From NCBI GenBank assembly GCA_951230915.1, contig OX579635.1, positions 3,968,001 to 4,032,000 of the forward strand: a stretch of DNA of 64,000 nt, in the 5' to 3' direction. Shown here in pieces: positions 23,648-35,089 of the stretch. This stretch comes from Antitrichia curtipendula. Taxonomy: Eukaryota > Streptophyta > Bryopsida > Hypnales > Leucodontaceae. Position numbers and translations under genes: made by a program. The notes beneath the pieces are model-generated. The model was not told where the DNA came from. It saw nothing but the letters and a program-made list of their open reading frames with translations, and searched no databases. Position 1 is the first letter of the stretch, and every line of letters begins with the position of its first letter.

Positions 23648-24565
23648 TATTGGATACACATACCGTATCCGTATAGCACACTATCCATAACATATAGTAT
23701 AATGCAGATACACATCACCTTTCAGTAAGGGGTGAATGCAAGAAAGACCGTCCACTTTGCGTAGCGTTTTCCACAGTACTGCTGATTTTTTTGGGAGTAC
23801 TGTTTAATTAGAAAAAAAAAAAATTTTAAATCTGAAAAATATGTTTAATGTATACACCTTTAAGAAGAAGTTACCCTAGGAAGGAAAAGCATAGAAAAAT
23901 TCTCTAAGTAGGAGAACTGAAAAAGTGCAAAATCTCATGAAAATAGGTACTTTCACATTTTAATTTGTAAAAATAGAAAAAACAATTTTTAAGGAAACTA
24001 AAAATTTGCCATTTGGAAAGACTTTATAGGAAAGACATTTCACCAAAAAAATGATCTTGAAACAATTTTGAATGTTCAGAACTGCGCGCGCAAGGGAGCC
24101 CTGTTTGCACGTATGTGGAGGGCATAAAATAAAATATTTTTAAATTTCCTTTGGTAGATACATGAGTTCCTACTATGGGAATAGACCATAGAAATTTCAG
24201 ATCTAGATCATTAAGTTTGGATACTCCCCAGTACTAAAAACCCCTAAACTGCAAAGTGTGACAAATTAGCCAAATTGAAATTTAAATATAAAATAATTTT
24301 TAAATATTTTTGAAAAATAAGGGATCTAAATAAGATCAGGTTAGCCATCTTCAAAAAAAATTTCAAGTTAATTGGATTCATTCTTCAAAAGTTATAGCCG
24401 ATAACAAGTCCGACACGTCAAGTGTGACAAAAAATAGTACTAGTCTTTCTTGCATTCACCCTAAGAGATGTGTCTTATTGTAAGAGTCACTTCTAGTCCT
24501 CTACAATATAAACAGAATAATCTGTACACACTTTTATATAATATAATAATATTACAATCTCTACA
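23648..24565 (+). repeat. 5' LTR of the Copia element, split by a nested element
   Basis: About 182 bp once the insertion and one TAA are removed. Aligns with the 3' LTR (CCGTATAGCACACTATCC, GATACACATCACCT, AGATGTGTCTTATTGTAA). Its first dinucleotide reads TA where the 3' copy has TG. Confidence 0.92.
23729..24461. mobile_element. 733-bp PIF/Harbinger-type MITE in the 5' LTR
   Basis: Terminal inverted repeat GGGTGAATGCAAGAAAGAC (19 bp) and TAA duplicated on both sides (23726-23728 and 24462-24464). The 3' LTR shows the empty site, with a single TAA before GAGATGTG. TAA target duplication and G-rich ends fit the Harbinger/Tourist class. No ORF. A decayed relative lies at about 39010-39690. 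Confidence 0.9.
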
Positions 24566-24577
24566 TGGTATCAGAGC
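24566..24577 (+). promoter_or_regulatory. Copia primer binding site (initiator tRNA-Met)
   Basis: TGGTATCAGAGC directly after the LTR end; this is the standard sequence complementary to the 3' end region of plant initiator tRNA-Met. Confidence 0.93.
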
Positions 24578-24671
24578 TAAGTTCAAAGATCCTTATCAGA
24601 TCTTAATTTTTGATGAGATCTTCATAAAAGATGTAGGCTTCATTGAACCTTAAAATGGAAAATAAAAACAT

Positions 24672-24676
24672 CAAAA

Positions 24677-24712
<36 letters not shown>
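24672..24712. repeat. (AT)n microsatellite
   Basis: About 20 AT dinucleotides in the Copia leader. Confidence 0.9.
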
Positions 24713-24716
<4 letters not shown>

Positions 24717-24910
24717 GAACTATCTCCTCTTATAATTCTTCAAAACTGTGGAGTTAAAAGTACAAATGAAACTCTCAAATTTCAAATGAAGTACACTTCT
24801 AAGAAATTAATGATCATTTTGTAAAATAATAACACTCAAAATGACATAGAAAATAGACTTAAGTCACATAAGCAAATTTAATGGATCATTGCAATATATG
24901 AAAACATAGA

Positions 24911-25960
24911 ATGACATTAACTTTCAAAGCAGAAAAATTATGGTTAATGGTAAATGGTGAAGAACCTTTACCCGTGGAGCCAACTACAACTCATATAGCT
25001 GATAGAATCCAGCAAGCTTTACTAGCCGAAGGAGCAGGAAGTGTAAGCAATTGGGTGGACAAAAATGCCACTGCATTGACCATTATTACAAATTGTCTTG
25101 AAAATCACATAGTTCCACATGTACAATCTTGTTCCACAGCAAATCAAGCATAGATAGCATTGACAAGTCTATTTGAACCACTAGATGTGACTACAAAAAG
25201 GCATCTTAAAGAAATGTTACACACTCTCAAGATGAAAGAAAATGAGAGTATTATAAAACATGTTCATAAATTTAAATTGTGTCTCCAACAACTATTAGCA
25301 GCAAGATTATCTATCCAAGACGATGAGGCAATTCTTACCTTAATGAGAAGCTTGCCTCCAAGTTACACCACATTCATTCGTTCTTACAAAAGACATCAAG
25401 GCATTACTCTTCAAACGTTAATAAGTGATTTGATATAAGAAGAAACTTTGATGAAAGACATAGTTCTACATCAGAAGGTACATCAACTCTTTATGTAGGA
25501 AAGAAATCTTTTAATAAAGGCAATACGCCTTACTTTAATAAAAAAACTTCAACAAGTTTTCAAATCCAAAAGAAGGCCATATTCATTAAAATGAGACAAA
25601 GTGTAGTCTCAATTTTATCTTTGACTTGAAGATAAACCGTTATAACTATTTAATTTTGAGACTATTCGGTAATTTGAGACTTTCATATGTTAATATATAT
25701 AAAAACCTTTGATTGCCTAAAGGTTGCATTTGCATTTTATCTTCGACTCGAGGATAAAATTACTAAAACGGTTTTAGGGTTGAAGTCTCAAAATGACCAT
25801 TTTGTCTCATTTTAACGAATTTGGCCATAAAGGTGAAAGTAGTTATAAACCTTTTGAGAAAAAGGATTCAAATACTATCAAAAAGTGTTTTTATTGTAAA
25901 AAGTTGGGACATATTATCAAAGATTGTAGAATTAGAATAGCTACTGAAAAAAGAACCTCA
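24911..25960 (+). pseudogene. Copia gag remnant
   Basis: Starts MTLTFKAEKLWLMVNGEE and continues through LTSLFEPLDVTTKRHLKEML and LTLMRSLPPSYTTFI, all typical of Copia gag. A CCHC zinc knuckle CFYCKKLGHIIKDC lies at about 25884-25930. Stops at 25151-25153 (TAG where Trp is expected) and 25436-25438 (TAA where Gln is expected) break it, and a 252-bp MITE sits upstream of the knuckle. Gag would package the element RNA in cytoplasmic particles. Confidence 0.85.
25575..25826. mobile_element. 252-bp TIR element (MITE) inside Copia gag
   Basis: Ends GGCCATATTCATTAAAATGA and, on the minus strand, GGCCAAATTCGTTAAAATGA: a 26-bp TIR with two mismatches. It interrupts the gag frame between SFQIQKK and GESSYKPFEKK. 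The target duplication is unresolved because GGCCAT recurs at both edges. Related ends occur in the inverted repeats at 40011 and 44118. Confidence 0.75.
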
Positions 25961-28900
25961 ACAAACTAATATTGTTACAAAACCACAAAGATTATATGTG
26001 GTAGCTTTGACAATAAAGGAAGAATCTATATCTATATGGTATGTAGATTTTGGAGCTACACAACACATGTGTCATAAACAAGATGCTTTCACTAATTATG
26101 AGCAATTTGTAAATCAACAAGTTGTTTATTTAGGAGATGACTTGACATTTTATAAAATTCAAGGGCATGATAATGTCACAGTCAAACTTTTAAATAGTAT
26201 GGAAAGAATCATATCTAATGTGTTGTACATTCCAGGGCTTGCCAAGAACTTATTCTCAACTAAACAACTAGATAAAGTTGGAGAAGAGATTCGAATAAAG
26301 TCAAGAATTTCAACATTGTATAACAAATTAGGTCAGGTAATTGCAAAATGCAGTTTACAAAATGACTTGTATAGATTAGGTGATACAATAATTCCTAATG
26401 AGCAAATAATTGCTCTACCAACCACTACAAATTTGCATAAAGCTGAGCTTTGGCATCTTAGACTAGGTCATATCAATCAGCAAAGATTGAAATAAATTCA
26501 GTCAATATCAAAAGTCAATATAAAAAGGAATGTATAATTTTTCTACAAAAGAAACATTTTTCTGTAAACCTTGTATTGAAGGAAAACAACACAAAGAAAA
26601 GTTTCCTAAGGTAAGATCACAAAGATTTACAAAAAAATTAGGACTTGTACACTCAGACATATGTGGTCCAATACAAATAAGGACACATGTAGGTTTCAGA
26701 TATTTCATTACATTTATAGATGACTTATCTCTCTATTGCTATGTTTACTTCATGCGACAAAAATCTGAAGCCCTTGAGAAATTTATACATTATATATATT
26801 TTGTTGAAAAACAAACAAATCATAAAATTAAAATATTAAGGTCTGATCATGGAGGAAAGTATACTTCTAAGGACTTTGATACATTTTGTTCCCAAGAAGG
26901 GATTAAAAAGGAATTTACAACAGCCTATACGCCACAACAAAATGGTGTATCTGGAAAAAAAAAAAAAAAAAATTTAACCCTTAAACGTCGGAGACTATGT
27001 TTTCACCAAAAACAGTCCAAAACTGCCATTTCTGATACAAGCACCAAATTTTAGATAAAAAAACATTTTTGGACAAAGTAACTGTATGATCTTGTAGTAA
27101 ACTAGTTTGGAAACATGTGGAAAAAATTTCAGAATTTTTCACCGTGTAGATTGCAAGATTTTAACGTTTGAAGTGACAAAACTCATTTTTTTAGCCCTGT
27201 AAAAATACGGGCAGCTGCACTTCACAAGGTCACATTTATATGAAATCTCCAAAATGATTGTGCTTCAAGGCAAGTTGGCTACATGCTTCAAAAAATTTAG
27301 ATCATTTGGAATTGTATAACATATAGAAAAAGTATAGCAAGTAGAAAGAAGTAGAGAATGATTCAAAACACTAAATTGTTAAGAATTTAATTATAAAATT
27401 AAAAAATTCTAATCCCAACGGTGGTAATATAGCAATAAACAATTTACATTATATGCTTCTTTTTTTTTCAAAAAATATTAAAAATTGAGTTAAATTAAGG
27501 ACTCCAAAGTTTATTTTTGAGTAGGAAATCTATAACTACCCGCAAACTAGAGCAGCTCATAACTTTCAACTCATAAATCAAGATAGAATGATTAAAAGCT
27601 TTCCAAGTATATATAAATCTAAAGAGCCAATTTCAAATTTTTATTTTTGAAAATTTAGATTTTAGATTTTTTAGATTTTTTTTTGGGCTGCCCGTTGAGC
27701 ATTGAAAATTACAAATCATGCAATAACTTTTGAACAATGAAGTCAAAAGTTATGAAAATTGTTGGGCCTTAAATATAAACCTCGTCCCCATATTGTGTGA
27801 AAATTTTAGCAAAAAGCAATAAAAACTCCATACACAATGAGCTGCCCAAAATCGCTATGTTGCCAAAAAAGGCAGTTTGGACGTTTAGGGGTTAATAGGG
27901 GTAGTTTTAACAATGTTATCACATGCTAAACTACCTAAAGCATTTTGGGGTGAAGCACTAATAACTGCGAATTACCTTCAAAATAGAAGTCCTACAAAAG
28001 CTATTTTAGAAAGCAAGACACTTTTTGAATTATGGTTTAGACGACAACTAAACTTATCTTATCTAAATTTTTGGGGGGAGTAAGGTACAAGTTTTAGTTC
28101 AAAAGGATATACAGCAAAAGCTGGATTCACATTCTATCGAAGCAATATTTATTGGCTATAGTGACGAATCCAAAGCCTATCGCCTTATGAATACTTCTAA
28201 TCAAAAGATTTTAATATCAAGAGATGTTTTATTTAATGAAAATATTCACATTGACCAAAATATTGACTTACAAAAAGACAAAGAAGAATTAATAGATTTT
28301 AATCTATTTCAAAATTATATTATTCCAATATCCCACCTCTACATGAACAACCAGATGTACAGCCAATTCAACAAAATGTACAAATCAAATCAACAAGAAC
28401 TACCAAACCAAAGTAATATAATAAATACTCAAATTCCATATAATTCACCTTCTCATGATGATTTACATGAAGTATTTTCACAACTTTCATTAGAAAGTAA
28501 ATGTCAAGATTTACCTCATAAAAAGCCAGAAGTGACCTCCAATATTAACAACCCATGTCCTCCTCCAAGCTCTTCTTGACCTTCAAGGAAAATTCAACCA
28601 CCAAAACGCTTAATTGAGTCAATCCAAGATAGGCCTCCACCTAAAAGGCCTTGTCCTTATCATCAAAGAAAGCATCAAGCTAATGTTGCATTTATTTCAT
28701 TATAAGCTCCCAATACACTACAAGAAGCTTTGAAAAGAAAAAATGCTAGAGAATGGCAAGTTGCTATTAATGCACAATTTAATTCATTATTAAAGAATAA
28801 AACTTGGAAATTAACCCCACTTCCTCCAAAAAGAATACCAATAAGTTGTAAATGGGTGTTTAAAATCAAAACCCATTTTGATGGTAATATAGATAAATAT

Positions 28901-30330
28901 AAGGCTAGATTAGTGGCCAGGGATTTCACTCAAATAAAAGGGGTAGACTATACGTCTATACAAACACTTTTTTCTCCAATCGTCAAATTAAACTTTGTCA
29001 AACTGTTATTAGAATTAGCTACCCAATATAATTTAGAGGTCCATCAATTAGATGTGAAAATAGCCTTTCTCTATGGCAACCTCAATGAAGAAATTTACAT
29101 GAGTATACCTAAAGGATTAGAAGCTTATGTAAAATTATTTACATCATATTTTCCATTGGATCCTAATTTAGTTTGTTTACTTCTTAGGTCTTTATATGGG
29201 CTTAAACAATCCTCTTGACAATAGTACCAACGCATTGATCAATTTTTACTTCTACATGGATTTCTCAGGTTAATTTCAGATGCAAACATCTATATAAAAA
29301 AGGATAAAACTAATGGTTTCTTAATATTAACCATTTATGCATATGACTGTATTTTAGTAAGTAACAAAATTTCTCTTGTTGAACATCTTAAATGTACTCT
29401 TCAAAAAGAATTTGATATGTTAGATGATGGTGAAATTCATTATATATTAGGAAATACCATCCTAAGAAACCGGCAAGAAGGATGGTTGATAATACATCAA
29501 TAACATTGCTTAATTTTCAAACTTCAAGAATATAATTCATTAGGTACTCCTATGGCATCAGGTGTATGACTTAGCAAAGATGATTGTTCGATAATTCAAG
29601 AAGAACAAAATCAAACCCAACCATATCCTTATTCAAATATTGTTGGCAGCTTAATGTATGCTATTATCAATTCCAAACCAGATTGTGCTTATGTGCTATG
29701 TAGCTTAGCACAATATCTTTCTAATTTTGGTAATAGTCATATTCAAACTTTAAAACGTACTTTGAGATATATTAAAGGAACACTTTTCTATGGCATTAAT
29801 ATCAAAAACAAGAGGATGGAGAGATCTTACATTGCTTCTCTAACATGGATTGGGCTGGAGATAAAGATACTTGTTGTTCCACCTCAGGATATTGTTTTCT
29901 TTTAGCCGGTGGTGTTATTTCTTGGGGAAGTAAAACACAACAATGAATTGCTTTATCTTTCATAGAATCAGAATACATGGCTCTATCCAAAGCAACAACT
30001 GAAATTGTTTAGCTACGACATTTATTAAGTGAATTAGGTTTTCCACAATGAAATCCTACTATAATTTATTCTAACAGCCAAAGTGCTATTCCTCTCAGTG
30101 AAAATCCTAAATATCCCGTAACAAACATGTGGATACCCAATATCATTTCACACAAGAAAAGATTCTTGCTAAAGAAATTCAACTCTACCATATTTCAACT
30201 TCCAATATGATAGCTGATAATTTAACCAAATCTTTGCCTCAAACAAAACACAATCATTGCATGACAAAGTTGGGTATGTGTTTGATACCCCAAGCTAAAG
30301 ACAAAGACATCCCTACAATTCATGCTTTAG
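25961..30330 (+). pseudogene. Copia pol remnant (protease, integrase, reverse transcriptase, RNase H)
   Basis: Protease near 26046 with DFGATQHM (usual DSGA). Integrase zinc region LWHLRLGHIN to CKPCIEGKQHK, then core LVHSDICGP and RSDHGGKY; the frame is cut before the third acidic residue by an inserted TTAA element. Reverse transcriptase from about 28730: CKWVFKIK, YKARLVARDF, LDVKIAFLYG, LYGLKQS; the YVDD box is degraded to YAYD. RNase H: GYCFLLAGGVISWGSK, ESEYMAL, STSNMIADNLTKSLP. Premature stops at 26493, 29216, 29222, 29501, 29567, 29944, 30010 and 30049, plus frameshifts near 28080 and 29820. Clearly inactive. Confidence 0.88.
26974..27895. mobile_element. TTAA-bounded element (piggyBac-like MITE) in the Copia integrase region
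   Basis: TTAA at 26974-26977 and 27892-27895. Between them, ends CCCTTAAACGTC and, on the minus strand, CCCCTAAACGTC. Removing the element and one TTAA joins the frame before it to a reading NLIGVVLTMLSHAKLPK, close to the normal Copia context, so TTAA is the target duplication. The 914-bp interior has no ORF of note and is homologous, in inverse orientation, to the copy at 53339-54281. Confidence 0.82.
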
Positions 30331-31357
30331 TAACTTCCACACCATCTTTTCAATATAAAAGATACAATTTTGATTTATGTGGGAGACAATCTAACTTATG
30401 TGGGAGGCCATCTTCCAAATGTATTTATTATTATCTATCACCATTTGATCAATTTCTTATACATTTTGTAATTATTTTGCTAAAGCTATTCAAACTTCTC
30501 TTCACATTGATTCCTCTAGGAGTGGGAGAAATATTAGACAACCAATGTGTCAATTATCCAAGACTCATCAATGTACTAATGCTTCAATAAATAAATCTCA
30601 AATAATAAGATATAATTGACCTTATTATGGACAGATTCAATACCAAGCAAGTAAAAGATCATTGAAAAAGAAGAATAGGACTCTACTACAACAAAGATAA
30701 TACAACCTGATCTAACCTGATTCCATTTGTTTTACACAATGTGGACAGCATCAGACTCCAAGATACTCCAAGTTAAAGCCGCCATCTTCAATTGACAATC
30801 ACTGCAATAAACCTTTTGTTTATTATCCTAAGCCAAATAATTCAACAGAATCAAAAGTAATTCAACTTATTTATAATAAAAAAGAAGAACTTGAACAAGC
30901 TACTTACAAGCTACGGGTTCTCACGACATACCTCAATCTCAAAGCGCTGTCAAGGAGAGAGGAGGACGCTTTGGGAATACGCAGAGTATCTGGTTGCAAT
31001 TGGAAATTTTTTGTTTGGAGATTGAGTTGAATCTTCTAGTCTTCTAATCTTCAAACAGCTTCATGTTGGCCTATCATGTAATGGCTCTATATGGGTTCAA
31101 AGGTCAGGGTAGAGGATAAGAAATCATAGGCTTCGGACAGGTAAAACGAGACAACCAAACCACGAGCTGAACTATACGAAAGATAGGCTCCTAAACTTCA
31201 AACCCAAGGTGACCAACAAACGTGCCTCACGAGTAGGAACGACATAAAAGAACAACCATATGAATGATCAATCCCACTTTGTTGCCACAAACACAAAATG
31301 GGGTTATTTTTGAATACCCACATAACCCGCAACAATGTTTACAATGCAAAAATGAAA

Positions 31358-31434
31358 ACAACAAGCCTACAAAACCGGCTAGGAATAACAATGAAAAGAC
31401 AACAAGCCTCCAAAACCGGATAGGAATAACAAGC
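31358..31434. repeat. Two-copy 39-bp tandem repeat
   Basis: CAACAAGCCTACAAAACCGG and CAACAAGCCTCCAAAACCGG, each followed by (C/A)TAGGAATAACAA. Confidence 0.8.
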
Positions 31435-31780
31435 CACATGCCATAACACACAAATCTTCATTCTTCTCGTCTTCCAATCTTCCAATCTTCCAATTTTCAA
31501 AGAAACTGCAAATATGCACCCATCCTATCTATATTCTTCCCAAAATAAGAAGGCAATAGACCTTCCTTAGCTTCACTACCTATAACTTCTTCAATTCTTC
31601 ATCAAACTAAGAGTTTAATAGCTTTTCAAAAAGCTAACAAACTCTTCTATCTTCACTAAAAAAATTCACTTGCAAATGATTCTTTAAACAAAATCTATAG
31701 CTCTACAAACATTCGGGTTTCAAACAATAAGGGCAGCAGACCCTCTACTACTCAAAGACCCAAACCTTTCTCCACATAAT

Positions 31781-32219
31781 GTAAACCAGTTCATTGTGGT
31801 CAGAATTTTGAATCTGCCCTCATGCCATTGCTAAAAAATTTCAATAAAATTCTCACTCAAAGATAAGTGTGAGAAATAGTGAGAGAAATTGAAATTTTAT
31901 TTTTCGGACAAAATGTAAATTAGTTATGTATTTTTGAAGTGATCTTTCCAACACGGTCTACAGGCTGCCCCATAACCAACAAAAAGTGTATCCAATATGT
32001 TCATCTTAATCACCTAAAGTGGTCACAATAATTTCTAATGTGGAATGCCATGAAAAATCACTTCCTACAATAATTTACACTGAAAAAATTAGGTGTTCCT
32101 AATGAAGTCACTAATCACTCCATAGGTGTCAGGTTAGATATTGATTGTGGTCTGAAAAACCATCATGGGATCATAAGATGTTCACTTTGGGTCATCTGAC
32201 TGTAATGGACTGGTTTAAC
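31781..32219. mobile_element. Family B TIR element, short copy (about 440 bp)
   Basis: Ends AAACCAGTTCATTGTGGTCA and, on the minus strand, AAACCAGTCCATTACAGTCA. The interior matches parts of the 2.2-kb copy at 54643-56848. No coding capacity; target duplication not resolved. Confidence 0.6.
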
Positions 32220-32299
32220 TTAGCTCCAATTGCTTCAAGTGATAAGTTCTAGAAAGCCAAGAAAGTTCACTCTAACTCTTTAAACTTTCAAGGACAAAA

Positions 32300-32521
32300 C
32301 ACTACAAGAGAAAGGGGTGTTTTAAGTGTGTTTTTAAGTATAGTCCTAGAGATAAGACATTAAATAATGACCTTTATGGAGATTTTCAGTAAAAATTTAC
32401 TAGAAATATATGTGTTTCTAGTAAGTTTTTACTGAAAATCTCCATAAAGGTCATTACTTAATATCTTATCTCTAGGACTATACTTAAAAACACACTTAAA
32501 ATACCCCTTTCTCTTGTAGTG
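32300..32521. mobile_element. 222-bp foldback CACTA-type MITE with AAA target duplication
   Basis: Almost the whole element is one inverted repeat: CACTACAAGAGAAAGGGGTG at the left is matched base for base in reverse at the right with few changes through about 105 bp per arm, with a loop of about 10 bp near 32410. AAA flanks both sides (32297-32299, 32522-32524). A transcript would form a long hairpin. Confidence 0.88.
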
Positions 32522-33478
32522 AAAGAAAAAACTACAAACTTTGGTGGCCACTCGAATCTCTGCTCCTCTTTATCGGGGACAATAGGCTCTTTTCCACTCA
32601 TGCGCTTGTAACTTTTTGCTCCCAGTTTCAAATCATACAAGAAAGATCTTTTTGAAACGGCAACAAGAAGAGGAACAAACCTTCAAATTTTCATTTCAAA
32701 ATCATCTGTACATCAAAAGTTGTGACCAACCCTTTCTTTTTGGCACCATGGGGCCAGATAGCACCATTTCAAAATAAAATTCTACTTTTTGCCAGACAAA
32801 AGTAATCTTTTTTTGCCAAAAATTTTCCATTTTTATTAAAAATGTGGATGAAGTCGCCATATTTGGATGAAAAACTGCATAAATATGATTGAAAAACATT
32901 TTTTGGTCCAAAAGATGGATGAATGCAGAAATACAATGCTTCACCAAATTTTAATTGATCCCCACCCTGACACTTTTTCAAAAAGCTTAAAAAAAGGGTT
33001 GGTTGTGACCGCTCGAACCCTTGGCCTTCCAAAACCTAGCACATACAATTTCTAACCACACTACACACAAACCCTGACTAGAAGGGAGAAAGAAGATGCC
33101 TACCTAAGCCCCTAGACCCTTAAGGTAGGTGGAATCAGCCCATGCACACATCACATGAGCCTCTAAGCACCCATTGGTCCAAAAAAAATCTCAAAGGTAA
33201 GTTCCTATTCATCTTTCAAGTCCAAAAAACCTTTAAGATCCAAACTAGGAGGTAAACTATTTTTATTTTCCTAACTTTCAATTTCTAACACACAAACAAA
33301 GTATAAAAAATATAAATTAACTATAAAACTTCAACCATAATCAAATAGAAGTCAAAACTGAAGTCGAAGAAGATTACTATTCCATCTGTAAGAATTTGAG
33401 GATGCGCTTGATAGTATTTGCAACATAATCTGCACATTCGACCTTTGTTAAAGGATTCACTGGCCCTTTTAACCAACG

Positions 33479-33835
33479 CTAGTGGCCAAGGCTTCCTTTG
33501 ATTGGCCTTACCATACAATAATATTGGTTGTCGTTTAGGCCCTCATAACTTTCTTCAAATGTCACTTCTTGGGTGTTTGGTTCAACACATCCAACTTGAA
33601 GTAAGATCACTAAAGCACGAGTGTCTCTCTGGAGATTACCATGCCAACGCTGCTCTACACAAAGTTTTCTTGATAGACGAGAAGGTCCAGCCTCATCTTG
33701 CAAATAAATTGGCATTGATACAGAAATCGCCGGCTGAGATGATTGAACTAGCAACTGTGACAAGGAAAGCTCTAGTTTAGCCTTTGGTTGAGACTTTGGA
33801 TCTTGCGACTCCATAAAAATCCTCCAGTTTGACAT
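33479..33835 (-). other. Antisense ORF in the Copia 3' spacer, unknown
   Basis: 118 codons from ATG 33835 with LELSLSQLLVQSSQPA and EVTFEESYEGLNDNQYY. It is less AT-rich than its surroundings and reads like protein. Just downstream on the same strand another frame continues sensibly (NPLTKVECADYVANTIKR, to about 33385), which suggests a frameshift or intron. I recognise no family. Possibly a captured gene piece. Confidence 0.3.
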
Positions 33836-34691
33836 TCTAGAGTCGAACTCTAAATCTACGCATAGATTTTAAATGAACTCAAAAGACTACTCCAAATTGA
33901 TAAAACATGTTTAGGGCTTTTGTCCTTTTAACAACTTTATTAGCAACAAGCGTCACTTTGAAGCCATTAGGAACGTCACCATGAAGCTACTAGAAGTATC
34001 ACCAATAAGTTTCGACTTTCAAATTATAGAATCTCTTTAAAACACAAATTAGCAGACATTTTATACAGTGTACTTATCTACATCACGACAGTGCAGTATA
34101 ATAGCAAGCTAAAGAATACAACAACTCAAACCAATGGTCCATTGCCTCTAAGAAGAAAAACACGCCAAAGTCACAAGCTCATATGCATACCATCAGCACA
34201 CAAGTCATCACCGACATTGTTATAGCTACTTCTGTTGCAGCCACAGCTCCATCGTAGTCGTTGCCAATACCAATACTTATCAGCACACCTGCATAGTATA
34301 CAAGAGCTATCCAATGTCAGCATTGATGCTCACCAAATAATCAACAAACCATTGCTACCAAAAGTTTAAGTTGTTGCGCACGGTCACTAGCACATATGTG
34401 CCACACACCAGCTCTACACAACAAGTGATCAACTTCTTATAGCAAGTCACAAGCACTGCTCACTAAAGCACCAATGTAGCTCATCAAGCTATAAGCGACA
34501 CACCAAAAGGCCACATGTCAACATCCAAGCATCGCACACTAACACACAAGTGATGAACACAAGCACTGCGCTTCGACGCCACACTGTAGCACTGCAACTT
34601 CAAAACTTAAGACTCTGTAAAAACCTAAAAGAGGATGAATGGATGAATAAAAAAAATTTGAATGATTACTAGTAGTTTGACTAGACTAGTG

Positions 34692-34703
34692 TACTAATGG
34701 GAG
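34692..34703 (+). promoter_or_regulatory. Copia polypurine tract
   Basis: TAATGGGAG immediately before the TGTTG start of the 3' LTR; the usual place for plus-strand priming. Confidence 0.65.
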
Positions 34704-34877
34704 TGTTGAATACACATACCATATCCGTATAGCACACTATCCATAACATACAGTATAATGCAGATACACATCACCTATTAGTAAGAGATGTGTCTTATTG
34801 TAATAGTCACCTCTATAATATAAATACTGTAATCTGTACACACTTTTATATAACATAATAATATTACAATCTCTACA
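34704..34877 (+). repeat. 3' LTR of the Copia element
   Basis: 174 bp, TGTTGAATAC to CTCTACA. Contains a TATA-like TATATAACAT near 34844 and provides the empty site for the 733-bp element in the 5' LTR. Confidence 0.93.
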
Positions 34878-35089
34878 TCTTCCTCTCCATTCAAGGTGGG
34901 CTACATTTCATTGTTAGCAATTCATTCTTGCCCCCATGTTTGGATCACTAAATATCTAAGTTAAGAAGTTCACCTACTTTCATTTCCAAATGAATTCAAG
35001 GCAAAATTCTAGTTCCATGGCCTACAATACAATGTATTATTTCCTCACAAGCACTTTCAAATGTAATTGTTGAATTAAAATTGTTATAT

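Larger units (their letters stand above)
30529..34698. other. 4.2-kb segment between Copia RNase H and 3' LTR, probably inserted
   Basis: A purine tract GTGGGAG at 30522-30528 resembles the one before the 3' LTR (34699-34703, GGGAG), so the original element may have ended near 30528 and GGGAG may be a 5-bp target duplication. The segment contains a two-copy 39-bp tandem repeat (about 31358-31432), a TTCCAATC microsatellite near 31470, a family B element, a foldback element and an antisense ORF. No transposase was recognised. Confidence 0.4.
23648..34877 (+). mobile_element. Full-length Copia LTR retrotransposon, decayed, with nested insertions
   Basis: Five-base target duplication TCTTC at 23643-23647 and 34878-34882. 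LTRs begin TATTGGATAC (5') and TGTTGAATAC (3') and end CTCTACA. A primer binding site TGGTATCAGAGC follows the 5' LTR at once, and a purine tract GGGAG precedes the 3' LTR. Gag, protease, integrase, reverse transcriptase and RNase H follow in Copia order. The 11.2 kb are inflated by insertions: a 733-bp element in the 5' LTR, a 252-bp MITE in gag, a TTAA element in integrase, and several repeats within 4.2 kb between RNase H and the 3' LTR. At least ten premature stops and some frameshifts make it non-autonomous. Confidence 0.93.
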
